A stretch of DNA of 64,000 nucleotides from Solanum dulcamara (taxonomy: Eukaryota > Streptophyta > Magnoliopsida > Solanales > Solanaceae). Made by a program: the position numbers and the translations under genes. The notes under the pieces were generated by a model. It did not search any database, was not told where the DNA came from, and worked only from the letters and a program-made list of their open reading frames with translations. Below, piece by piece: positions 52,091 through 63,100 of the stretch; within the stretch, counting starts at the first letter, position 1; each line of letters begins with the position of its first letter. The stretch covers positions 82,427,757 to 82,491,756 of the forward strand of contig NC_077238.1 in NCBI RefSeq assembly GCF_947179165.1, written 5' to 3'.

Positions 52091-52387
52091 TTTATCAAAG
52101 ATTTTTTATTTTTAAAACTTGAACCCGATGTTAGAATCTCATTCATATCTCACTACATTCCTTGGTGATAAATTATATGCTATCAAACTAGGAAATAATT
52201 AAGAGGGAGGTGATGCAAGCAAGTTGAATATCTTTAGAATCTTTTTAAGTATTGTTCCCTTTTCAGAACCTACAGAATGCATAAACAGAATATATATCCT
52301 TAGAATCTTTTCACATATATATTATTCTTCTAAAACTTACAGAACACAGATCAGTAATAAAATCATTTATATCTTGATTATATTCAG

Positions 52388-52393
<6 letters not shown>

Positions 52394-52429
<36 letters not shown>
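52394..52429. repeat. (TA)n microsatellite
   Basis: About 18 uninterrupted TA units. Confidence 0.95.
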
Positions 52430-52867
52430 TACCATAAATTCAACGTAGAAACTTTAGGTATATTAATAATGTGTAACTAGAAAACTATTCTATATAACGA
52501 GAAATTGCTCAATTTTGTCCTTTGTTATTACTAGTGGTATGCAGTTATATAGACGGAAGGTGATCAATTGATCACCCTTGTGGTAAAATTAAATTATGTA
52601 TATATATAAAGAGAAAATAACACTATATATTGCAAAAGTAAAAAAAATAATTCAATGCACAAACATTCCACGCTCATGTTGGATCCAGGAAATGATCGTA
52701 CCCAAGAGCGGATGTACGGTTTCAATTAAATCCATAACTTTCGACACGAAGCTAGCATATATTCATGCGTAAAAATTACTGAAATTATGATAAATAGTAT
52801 ACATGAACGCATAATTTCAAATTTTAAGGGTTAATAAAAAAAATCTTAAAAGGTTGAGCTTATATAA

Positions 52868-53240
52868 TTTAATGAAAAATTATGTAAATACATCACATTT
52901 TATCATAATCTCTAAAATTCCCTACTATTTAAAAATAAATCAAAAATTCCCTCTTGAATACATCACTCCTCTCTCGCGATAAATCGATATCCCCCCTCTC
53001 TGATACATTTCTCCCCTCTCTGATATATCCCTCTCTGATATATCCCTCTCTGATGTATCTAGATGTTCTATTCCCTCTCTGATACATTTCTATCCCTATC
53101 GGATACATTTCCTTGTGTATCTAATATCTCGTGATGTATCCGAAAGTGCAGTGATATATCCAAAATTCATAAATTGCAAGAGATTTCGGTAATTTGAAAA
53201 AGAATAGAAAATAATATGTAAATTACAGATAATTTAAACC
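52868..53240. mobile_element. GATACATC-motif element, with CCCTCTCTGATATAT short repeats
   Basis: Starts ATTATGTAAATACATCAC and contains CCCTCTCTGATAYAT repeated at least six times between 52995 and 53095, then GTGATGTATCCGAAAG. Related to 48955-49215 and 59067-59519. Confidence 0.55.
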
Positions 53241-56200
53241 CTAGATCTACATTTGGCCGAGCTTCAAGAGGTGTGATGTAGATAATTTACACTTATACAA
53301 ATATTATGCGGCTCAAATTATGACCTTAACAAAATTTTTGACTTTGCCATTAATTCATATACTTGTCATTTACAAATAAGTAAAATATCGTATCAAGTTG
53401 AAATTAGGCATTTTACCTATCATTAAATATTGGACCAAAAATTTAATGAAGGGTAAAATGCCTAATTTGAAATAACACGAAAACAAATTGACTTTCTTTT
53501 ACAAATTAAGAATATTTACTTATGTAAAAGGAATATTATGCAAAAATAAAGGTAATATTGAGTCAGAAAAAAATATACAAAAACAGCACTAAGGTGGCAA
53601 TCAAGAAAAAGGGGCTGTCCATTTTACTGTGAAAGAATAAAGTTAAACAGTTTAATATTCATCAGAAATTGAGGTAATAATAAAGTGATAAAGTGAAAAA
53701 AAAAAGGACACTACTTTTTACAGACTAAAGATTATGAATATTTTTTCCCTTAAAAAAAAAAGAAAAAAGAAAAAAAGTTTTTTGTGGCCACTATTATCCA
53801 CTTTTTTCTTCTTAATTTTTTTTTTATTGTCTTTTTCTTTTCAGACAATAAGCTGGCAATTCAGAAGAATGTTTTGTGGATAGGAGTTTGGTTAAAGGTG
53901 AAAGAACCTTTGTAGGTTTTGGTTGGTGAAAACTTTTAACTTGTTGTTTAAAATTTGTTGTTTATTTTAAAATTTTAAATATGTTGTTTAAAATTTGCCT
54001 ACCAAGACTTTGACAAATAAAAAAAAATACCTAAATTTTATTGTCTTTTAAGATCTGAATATTTAGATCTCAGGACTCTTTTCTACTTTATTAATCACCA
54101 AGCCTATCGCTAAAATAGTTGATTGTTATGAATAACTCATTATAATTATTTAAAATATATATATGTATATAATATTATAATGTTATTAGTTGTGTTTTGG
54201 TTGGGTTTTTTCTTGTTTTTTGGGGGGTGGGTGGGTGGGTGGGTTGGTGATTGATATGCAGGTTAAGAAAAGCTGATTTCTTTTCTTTTTCTTTTCTTAA
54301 TTCCAAGTAGGAATATATATTTTTATATGCATGCTTTTACTTTTCTTCAATTTTTGACCATGTTATATTCCCTACTCCCTAGTAAGTAGGAAGTAGTAAC
54401 CAACTAGAGTAAGAGATGACCATAGCACATAGGTACTGTAAAAAGCCAATAGAAAAAAAAAAGTGAAAAATTTCCCCGTCTTCAACACATTATAATATAA
54501 TAATATCTAGAGTAGTAAAAAATTTTAATGGTAAGATTCAAATTTTTTAAGAAGTAAATATTCATTGAAGATAAAGTAATTCAATATTCATTATATATTC
54601 ACATTAAAGTAATTTCAACTTTATATATATATATATATAATGTACATAATTTCAGTGAGAAGTGTACAAATGAATCCCTTCCGCCACCTAGTTTCATCCG
54701 TATCAATACTAAATAAAGAATATTTGAAATACACGCGATTTGAATCATTCAAATTCACATTGATAAAACTCATTAAAAAGTAAACGCGATGTATCAGAGT
54801 TTTTTCTATTTTCAAATTAATGCTCATATCCAAAACTTTCAATTCAGAATTAAAAAAATCTTATTTATTTTGCCATCCCTCTAGATAATTATGATTGTAA
54901 CCCTTTCTATTAGGTAACCTAGAACAAAATAGAGCAATCACAACGTAAAACATGTAGTCAATTAAAATCCCCATTAACAAATTTTAAGAATTAATTGAGC
55001 TTTGAGAATGTATGCACATAATGTAAAGTTGTAAACACAAATTGTACAAATTATTCTTGGATAGTGACTGACCTAGCTAGCTCTGGACCCTAAAAGAATC
55101 CCATAGTTCGTACAAACTTGAAAGCATGCATGACTTATATTTATTTGTACACAAAAAGATACTTTCTTCCATTCAATTTATGTGATGTTTGATTAAATAT
55201 AAAGTTTAAGAAATAAAAAAAAATTCGAAATTTGTAGACTAAAAATAAAAAAATGTCACATAGATTAATATGATTTTAACGTCTAAAACATGTAACAGTA
55301 GTAGGTATTATAATAACGTCTGAACCCTCTCTGCAATAGCCCCATTGTCATCTCTAATATTTGTAACTTAGCGTTAAAACATGTCATATACTAATTTGTG
55401 CAGTTGTAAATATTAATGTCATATAGATTTTAAAGTTTTAAGAAATTAAACAGGTTTGAGAAGTCTTTTTTACAAAAGTCCCCCTTGATTGTTATTACCT
55501 ATAAGATCCTAATATATATACTAATATAAAAAGAAACACAAATTCAAGAAAATTGCCAAATAAAACAATACTTAATAATGAGGTAATGTGATAATTAACT
55601 AAGTGAATTTCAAGAAGAATTTAAACTACATTATTTACCGGTAAAGTTCTTCAAAACATGATATTTAGATTTTTGAAAATAAATTATATAACTTATTACT
55701 ACTGAATAATCGGACTTATAAAAAACTATTAATAACATCACCTTCAGTGAAGCCAGCATTTTTAACATGGAAGGTGTATACGTAATATATATTATATAAG
55801 GCCTTTTAATTTATTTGCCTTAGATTGCGAAAGGCACTTAGAAAATACAAATAAGAATAAGAATAGATTTTTTTAAACTAAGTATAATTTTCTAGATTTG
55901 GTGAAAAAACTAGAGCAGGTTTATTTGGTATGAAGTCATATTCCAAATAGCGGAGAAATGTAAATCTATAGCTTTCTAGATGCAGTACTAATTAACTCTC
56001 ATTTAGCTATATATTTTGAATAGAAAATTTGAAAATTTGAGTTTTTTTAGAGTTGTAACTATAAAAACTTGAAGTTATATTTTAATTACATGCATTTTAT
56101 TTATAAAAAAATTGAACTATAGTGAACGATAGAGTAAATTTATTCTGATTTTTTTTTTCAAAATCTGATCAAATATAATAGACAAAGTGATAAAATGAAG

Positions 56201-56640
56201 AAAAATTTTAAAAATATAATTCAAAATTTATGATCAAATATGCTTAGCTTAGCACTAACACTAATCCATCTGCTAATATAAAAATGTCTTGTAGGATAAT
56301 AGTATTAGTATATGTAGAATAATAGCTGCAAGAAAATCGAAACATTAAAATTTAAATAAAGTAAAATTCAACATACACATACACATTACATATAGTAAAT
56401 GAAAAAAGAAACAAACTTATTAATAAAAAAAGGGTAATTAAAAACATATTTATAGGAAACAAATTAAGAAACCCTAGACATATATCATGATGTAAATTTA
56501 GAAAGTAGACAGGATGAATTAATTTTAAAAAATACCTGTTGCAACTGAGAGTGAAGAATTCTTCAACAATCACCATAACCTAGCATAGATCTCAACATAA
56601 ACAAGATAAATTAAAAGAAGAATGATTTTTTTAGAATTCA
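53241..56640. other. Gene-free AT-rich region
   Basis: No supported gene. Contains a strong G-quadruplex motif at 54222-54243, poly(A)/(T) tracts, an (AT)n at 54622-54639 and a Stowaway-like end near 55168 (CTTCCATTCAATTTATGTGA). The ORFs at 54621-54842 and 56352-56576 have no recognisable features. Confidence 0.45.
54222..54243 (+). other. G-quadruplex-forming motif
   Basis: GGGGGG then four TGGG units with single-T loops: G3+N1 repeated, the most stable class of predicted G4. Confidence 0.85.
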
Positions 56641-56689
56641 TAACTTTATATCACAAGATGGCTACATATTTCAACATCATATACACGAT

Positions 56690-56790
56690 ATCGGAATATG
56701 CTTGGCTCCTCATACGCCATTCAACAAGGCCCATCGATATATTACGGTGAGCTTTGCAAATGGCATACAGGGAGCCAGGCATATACGTGT
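56690..56790 (-). ncRNA. MIR160: miR160 precursor hairpin (MIR160)
   Basis: On the minus strand the 21-nt mature miR160 (beginning TGCCTGGCTCCCTGTATG) is at 56781-56761, perfectly matching the conserved plant sequence. The star strand (GCGTATGAGGAGCCAAGC...) is at 56717-56697. In the duplex with 2-nt 3' overhangs, 17 of 19 positions pair (three G:U, mismatches at miRNA positions 4 and 12). The loop is about 43 bases. The 5' arm carries the mature miRNA, as in all MIR160 genes. miR160 directs cleavage of ARF10/16/17 transcripts and so limits repression of auxin responses. Short ORFs on either strand here are shadows of the precursor. The isoform letter cannot be given. Confidence 0.97.
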
Positions 56791-57129
56791 ACACAACGTA
56801 CCAATACATACACACACATACTCTTATGTATATAATAAACTCGTCAAATTCTTGATCTCTCTCCATGATCATATATTTTTCTTTTCAAGAATCAAGAAGA
56901 TGAAGATATATGAATTTAGAGGAGGAGAATAATGGTTTGTCTAGTGAAAATAAAAATGAAATGAGAAATATAAGTAGATGATCAAAATAGGGTCCTAATC
57001 AAATGGATCTTCAAACCCCCCAATTTTTTTTAACAGAAAAAAAAATGTAATTGTGTATACAACCAGAAAACCTAGTAGATTCTTTTTCTCATTTTTGTGT
57101 ATCTAGTAAAAAAAAAAAAAAAAACTATA

Positions 57130-57216
57130 TCAACAACCCTTTTTAAAAGGCACAAAACAAGCATAGCCTTGAGAAAAGAAAAAAAAATACACAAGAAATA
57201 AGAAGAGAGATTTCAT
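57130..57216 (-). CDS. Candidate 28-residue peptide in the pri-miR160 leader
   Basis: Minus-strand ATG at 57216-57214 begins MKSLFLFLVYFFFFSQGYAC and ends at a TGA at 57132-57130. It has a Met-Lys, a hydrophobic core and a small-residue region, like a short signal peptide. It lies about 350 bases upstream of the miRNA hairpin and downstream of a TATA-like site. A 24-codon basic frame (MKNKPTKVPSISLKEQKRKK) starting at 57287 overlaps its ATG by its stop codon; whether that one is in the transcript depends on the true start site. Peptides encoded by plant pri-miRNAs (miPEPs) are known, but this one is unproven. Confidence 0.3.
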   Translation of the reverse strand: MKSLFLFLVYFFFFSQGYACFVPFKKGC

Positions 57217-57293
57217 CTCTTGTGTTTTTTCTTTCTTTTTTGTTCTTTGAGAGAGATAGAAGGAACTTTTGTAGGCTTGTTCTTCATCTAGTA

Positions 57294-57307
57294 GATATAT
57301 AGAGACA
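57294..57307 (-). promoter_or_regulatory. TATA-like box and adjacent AuxRE-type TGTCTC of the putative MIR160 promoter
   Basis: On the minus strand TGTCTC (57307-57302) directly precedes and overlaps TATATATC (57301-57294). A start near 57265 would give a leader of about 480 bases before the hairpin. TGTCTC is the ARF binding element. Confidence 0.4.
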
Positions 57308-57399
57308 TATAAAGAGGGGAAAATGGCCAAGTTCATTTTAGTGGGGGTGGGGTGGAGGTGGAGGTGGGATAGGGGTTGAAAGAAGAGTTTAAATTTCAT

Positions 57400-58606
57400 T
57401 TATATAATAGTGACGTCGAAAATATTTATATAGTCAGATCATTTGAGAAAATAGTTAATGAATTTTTTTTATGGTTAGTGAATACTCAATATCATTTCAA
57501 TATATTTGATACTATTTGACCAGATACAAAATTTTAAAAATAAATAAATTTGTGGTTCTAAATAAGTTGTTTGTGAGATCGAAAAGTAACTGAATAAGTT
57601 ACATTTGTTATGACATGTTAAATAATACTAATAGTTTTTATATTATCAATATATATATAACTTAATCCGTAAAAGAATGGGTTCTATTTTATTAATCCCT
57701 AATCAATTTTCTAAGATTTGAAGTTATGAATTCTTATAATAATCTAAACTTTGATATACAAATATATAATAATCGAGTTCATTGTGTTTTTGTGACTCCA
57801 TAAATTATGCTCTAGATCCGCTACTGATCAAGTAGATTCAAGTTTTATACATTAATAATATAAAAATATTTTTCTAATTATTCATAAAATTTAACTAAAT
57901 ATAACATGTTAAATATTATTCTGATCATATTACCATATAATAAGTCGATTAATTATCTTATTTTTAAAATTATAAATCTCATATTTTCGAAAAAATTACC
58001 AATTAATATTTTTTATGTGATTGAATAGTGATCGTATTAATTTTTTATACTAACAACATATATAACATAAACTCATAAAATATCTTCTTCTTTCTCTCTC
58101 TCTCACTTTCCTTTTTTCTGGTCTCAAAGCAATGGTTGCTTTTCTCCTCTGAAACTACTTTGTCTGCATGTGTTTGGAACAATATGGATTCCTCTCAACT
58201 TTCCTAATTTCTTTTTCCCTCATTTCTTTAAATAAACAATAAAGTTAAAAACAGAAAAATAGAAAAAAAAAATAAGAACATTACCCATAATTTATCTTTT
58301 CTGTTTTATTCTGCCCCCACCCCCCCCCCCCTACTCCTATCACTTCATTCTTTTTATCTTCTGTTCTCTTTTGTATTTTATCAGTTTTACAACTAATCTA
58401 ACCAGTTACAGTATACTTTTATACACCCTAAATCCTGATATATCAATAGTTTAAACTATATATATAGGCAGTTAAAATTTTTATATATCATCTTCACTTG
58501 GTATAGGAGGTAATTTGCATTATTTTAATATTACAAATCACACATTTAATACATCTTATTTGTAGATATCTTTTGAATAACCTTATAGCATTAAAAAAAA
58601 ATACAC
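57400..58606. other. Gene-free AT-rich region
   Basis: No gene supported. CT-rich stretch at 58085-58130 followed by a tiny frame (ATG at 58132) looks leader-like but leads nowhere. Homopolymer C run at 58319-58331. Confidence 0.4.
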
Positions 58607-59066
58607 AATGGAGGCGGATTTAGGATGTCGTTTATGGATTCATAGATATTATATATTAATTCATGATTTATAAGAATACATAAATTTTAAATTCTATATC
58701 TATCTCTACACGAGATATATATCTTAATAAGCTCTTCTGTAAAAACTTGGGAAGGGGAGAGGAGGGGCTCGCTAGTTGTAGACAACTATTTAGCAATTAC
58801 ACTAATCAGAGATCTCGATTTTGACCAATGGATATATATAGAGTCGCCTTTGATAGAAATTAAGCGATGCATCCCCCCTATAAAGTGGAATTTTTTGTCG
58901 CAAATCAAACTCTAAAGCAGATATCATATACTTAATGAAACCCCAATTCCGCCCCCCTCCCCCCCCCCCCCAAAAAAAAAAAAGACATAAAATATAGTCT
59001 AATTAATTTAGTTTCTTTACACAGTGGGGCGGATTTAGAATGTCGTTTATGAATTCATATATATTA

Positions 59067-59519
59067 GGGTATTTTACTTAAATCCATAGTGAAAAAACCC
59101 AATTATATTTTTTTTCGACTTTTTTGGTAATTACCCGAATTTTCTCTTTTTTTTTTTCAGATTTTTGATACATACGAATGACGCTGATACATTGCGATTT
59201 GATACATAAGTCATTTTCATGATATATCGCTAGTTGATACAAACCAAACATTGTAATATCAATAAAACTTATGAATCAGCTTATAACACCTAATATATCA
59301 TGAACACAACAAAAATAGCAATATAACTTATGTTTTACTGATACATTTTGTGTTTGGTTGTATCAACTAGTGATGTATCATAAAAAGAACTTATGTATCA
59401 AATCGCGATGTATCAGCATCATTCCTATGTATCAGAAGATGAATTTTTAATTTTTTTACAAATGGTAGGGAATAATTGAAAATATAGGAATATAAGATGT
59501 GTAATTTGATAATTTTTTC
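59067..59519. mobile_element. 453-bp GATACATC-motif element with 9-bp target duplication
   Basis: TATATATTA is at 59058-59066 and 59520-59528. Copy 1 of the surrounding duplication has no insertion there. The interior holds many GATACAT/ATGTATC motifs in both orientations (GATGTATCAGCATCATTCC and others). The 9-bp duplication suggests a Mutator-type MITE. Confidence 0.82.
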
Positions 59520-59853
59520 TATATATTACATATTAATTCGTGATTTATAAGAATACATTAATTAAATTTTAGATTTGTCTCTACACAAGATATATATCTT
59601 AAACTCTTATGTAAAAACTTAGGAAGGAGAGAAGAGGGGCTGGCTAGTAGTAAACAACAATTTAACAATTACCTTAACCAGATGTCTCGAATTTGAGTAG
59701 TGGATATATAGAGAGTCGCCTTTGGTATGAATTAAGCGTTATATCCCCTTATAAAGTGGGATTTTTTGTCGCGAATCAAACTCTAAAATAGATATCAGAT
59801 CCTGACTGAAACCCCCCTCCCCCCCCACCCAAAAAAAGAAGTTATAAAATATA

Positions 59854-60124
59854 GAGCCTGTTTAGATTGACTTATTTTTAAGCAGATTATAAGTTGAAAA
59901 CTGCTTATAAGTTAAAAAAAAATTAGGTGCAGGCCAACTTTTTTTTTTTTTTACTTATAAGCTATTTTCAACTTATAAACTACTTAAACTAAGTTCATCC
60001 CAATAAACTCAACTATTTATTGAGGTTTATTTTAAGCACAAAATAACTTTCAGTTGGCCAGCCAAACACTCAAAAAGCTAAAAAACAGCTTATAAACAGC
60101 TTATAAACCAATCCAAATAGCCTC
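59854..60124. mobile_element. Tourist-like MITE, 271 bp, with ATA target duplication
   Basis: Starts GAGCCTGTTTAGATTGAC and ends CCAATCCAAATAGCCTC; ATA is at 59851-59853 and 60125-60127. Copy 1 of the surrounding duplication reads AAAATATAGTCTAATTAATT without the insertion. Confidence 0.85.
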
Positions 60125-60145
60125 ATAGTCTAATTAATTTAGTAT

Positions 60146-63100
60146 CTTAATTAACATAAGGTTTTGTTGCTATATATTATTCAAGAATTAGATTAAATTA
60201 GCTAGTAAATTAAAGGTGACATTGCCAAGAAAGTGCATGGCAAGTGAGGAAGAAAATTTGCAATCATACTCTTAACTTTATTTGAATTTTTTTTCTTTGA
60301 ATGGTCAATATCTTATGAGAATCTTTTGCTGGCTATACAAGTTCACCAATAAAACTCTAGAGTTGACATCAATAAAACAAGCTAGTCAGGTTTATAAGTA
60401 TGTGAACAGTTTTTGTCTATATTATGTTAGACCTTAGTGTGTGTGTTAAATATAGAGTTTTAACCTTTTACCATCCAAGATTGTTGTACGGTCTGGTAAG
60501 TATCTCTATATCTTTAGTTATAAATCCCGAGTTTAAGTTCATAATATAAATTTACTGGCACTAAAGAGTATTTTAGCTTTAATATAAGACTTTTCAACGA
60601 GAATTCAAATCTAATTGAGTCTAAATACAGATATCAAACACTAAGACTTTTTTATCAAAAAGTTATACATTCTATATTAGTGCAGTTCAAACCCATAAGA
60701 GGGAAGAGGGTATCATATGAATTTTGAGAGCCATTTTGCTAAACCAATTCCTTACTTTTTAATAATGAATTACAGTCAGCAAACAAATGTGTTGGAAGAG
60801 TCCATATTAATTTAATTATTATTTTTATTAAATTAGTGATTAATGTTTAATTATAAAAATTTAATGCTCCAACCCATGCCAAATTTTGCATCAAATTTGC
60901 TGTGTGAATAGCTACACTATTCATCACACCAATTGTCTTTTATTATTATTTTACTATACAATACTTTTAATTAAATATTATATAAATTGGTATATTTTAT
61001 TTAAAATATTTTATTAGTTTTACGCAATATTTTTATAATATTAATTTTAGATTAAAATTTTAATATTTTTATATATTAGTTTTCTTTACGTGATCTTTTT
61101 TAAAAGTAAATTTATGTTAATTCTACCATAAATTTGAATTGGATATAAGTACAATTAACCTTGAAAAAAATTAAATATGCAAAAATATAGAGTATTTATG
61201 GGAGTAACGTTGTGATATTGAAAGTTGAATATTCATGTAGAACTTAAAATAAATTTATAATTGTGTAATGTTTATTTAATTATATTTCGTTAATGATTTC
61301 ACTTTTATTTGTGTTATCCATTATTATGTATATTATGTAATATTTGCTAGCAATTTATATTATTTTAAAAATTGTGAAATAAAATAATTTAATATTAAAT
61401 GACTATAATTTGAAACAATATAAAAATTATATATAGTGGATGTTTTTTAGAAAGAATTTTGTTTTATGAAATAAGAAAATATAAATGAAATAAGAAATAT
61501 CAATATAATAATAAAGAGAGAGAAAAAGATTATTTTTGGTGTAAAAATTAGTGCACTGGGTTGAAATTGATTCACACCAAATTTGATTAGGGTTGGAGAT
61601 GCCCTTAGGTGGACATCCACGTGGCGTTTTTATTTACACATCGAATGTCACATATTAATCCATTAAAAAAGAGGATAGAAGTGACCTAATAGTTAGACGG
61701 AAGGGGGAGTTTTGAGCCCAAAAATAATTGAAGAGTATATTTATTCTATTTTAAATAATTAAAAATAATTTTGGCTCTTTTCCGTAATTTTTATACTATC
61801 ATTATATAAAATTGAAACTCTTTTGTTAAAATATGAATATTAAACGTTGAACAATTTTTCCTTAAAATTTTTCAACGTAATTTTTTATTTATTCTATCAA
61901 ACTATGAATATTAAACGTTGAACAATTTTTTCTTAAAATATTAATTTATATCATGTATAAATTGGAAAAGGACATCATGATTGTGTTTTTTGTGTGTGTG
62001 AGAGAGAGACATTACATATAGATATGAAAGCTATAGCCTATATAGTCTTTGGTCAAATTAGGTCTAGGACATCATCATGCTTCATGTGCCTAAGAAATAA
62101 ACCTATGAAAGAATTAATTTTTTTCAAAAAGGAAGTAACTGTGTTTCTTGTCCAAATATTTACCTAAATTGTGTTAGGGTTCCATTTGTATGTAAGTTTA
62201 GTCTGAAACTCATAATGATGTATTATTCTCAATTTCTCACACACAAACAGTTATATTAATAATAAAATATTAAGAGAAATTTTACAAGTATGAAAAAGAT
62301 AGAATATTGGTCAATCTTATTCTTATTTTGTATAATCGAAAGGTTGTATTTGATGGACCCTTGTTATGTATAGTTAACATAAGTTCCAAATATCCTATTC
62401 ATATCTTAAGTAAGTATATTTAGTTTTTATGAGATCTTTACTAACAAATTGAATGGACGGCTATTTTAGATTAATTCTTTAATTTAAAATTCTTACGCAA
62501 GTACATATCATTTAAAATATCCTAATAACTAGAAATTCAGTGACTTCTCAAATAAATATTGTGATATTAGATTAAGAGCCTATTTGAATTGGCTTATTTT
62601 AATTGATTTTACACTAAAATAATTTTTAAGTATTTTTAGAATGTTTGAATAAGTTGAAAAAAGTGCTTATAAGCAATAAATTTTAAGCTAAAATAATAAA
62701 ACTAAACCAAAAATCATAAATTAGAAATTAGAAGTCAAAATTGAAAACTATCCAAACATGTTCTAAGTATATTTGAATTTTAATAAATTAAAGACACATT
62801 TATAACAACAAATTTATCATGATTACTATTTGTACCACTTAGTTATTCATGTATTATGTTATATTTGTATTCTTTCTTCGTATTTGATGTAATATGATTC
62901 TAAAAATATTTGAAATATAATATATTTCCTACTTAATATGATTCTACTTAATAAATTAATCAAAGATCAAAAGGATGGAAACCTGTCCTTCAGCTACCAA
63001 CTTTGTCATTAATCTGTCGACAAATCATCTATATCTAATAATTTTTTTTTAAAAAAAATAATAACTCATCACTAATTAACTGTGAATTTTACTGTTTAGC

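Larger units (their letters stand above)
58607..60145. repeat. Tandem duplication of about 0.41 kb; second copy carries two transposon insertions
   Basis: GGCGGATTTAGGATGTCGTT, GGGGAGAGGAGGGGCTCGCT, GAGTCGCCTTTGATAG and TTTTTTGTCGCAAATCAAAC in copy 1 (58607-59020) recur as close variants in copy 2 (59021-60145). Copy 2 is interrupted at 59067-59519 and 59854-60124. Confidence 0.88.

Noticed and set aside
56651..56932. Frames on both strands across the MIR160 hairpin
   Set aside because: The region is explained by the miRNA precursor; translations are low-complexity.
58319..58331. Poly-C run, also at 58959-58972 and 59814-59826
   Set aside because: Homopolymers, two of them part of the tandem duplication; no function suggested.
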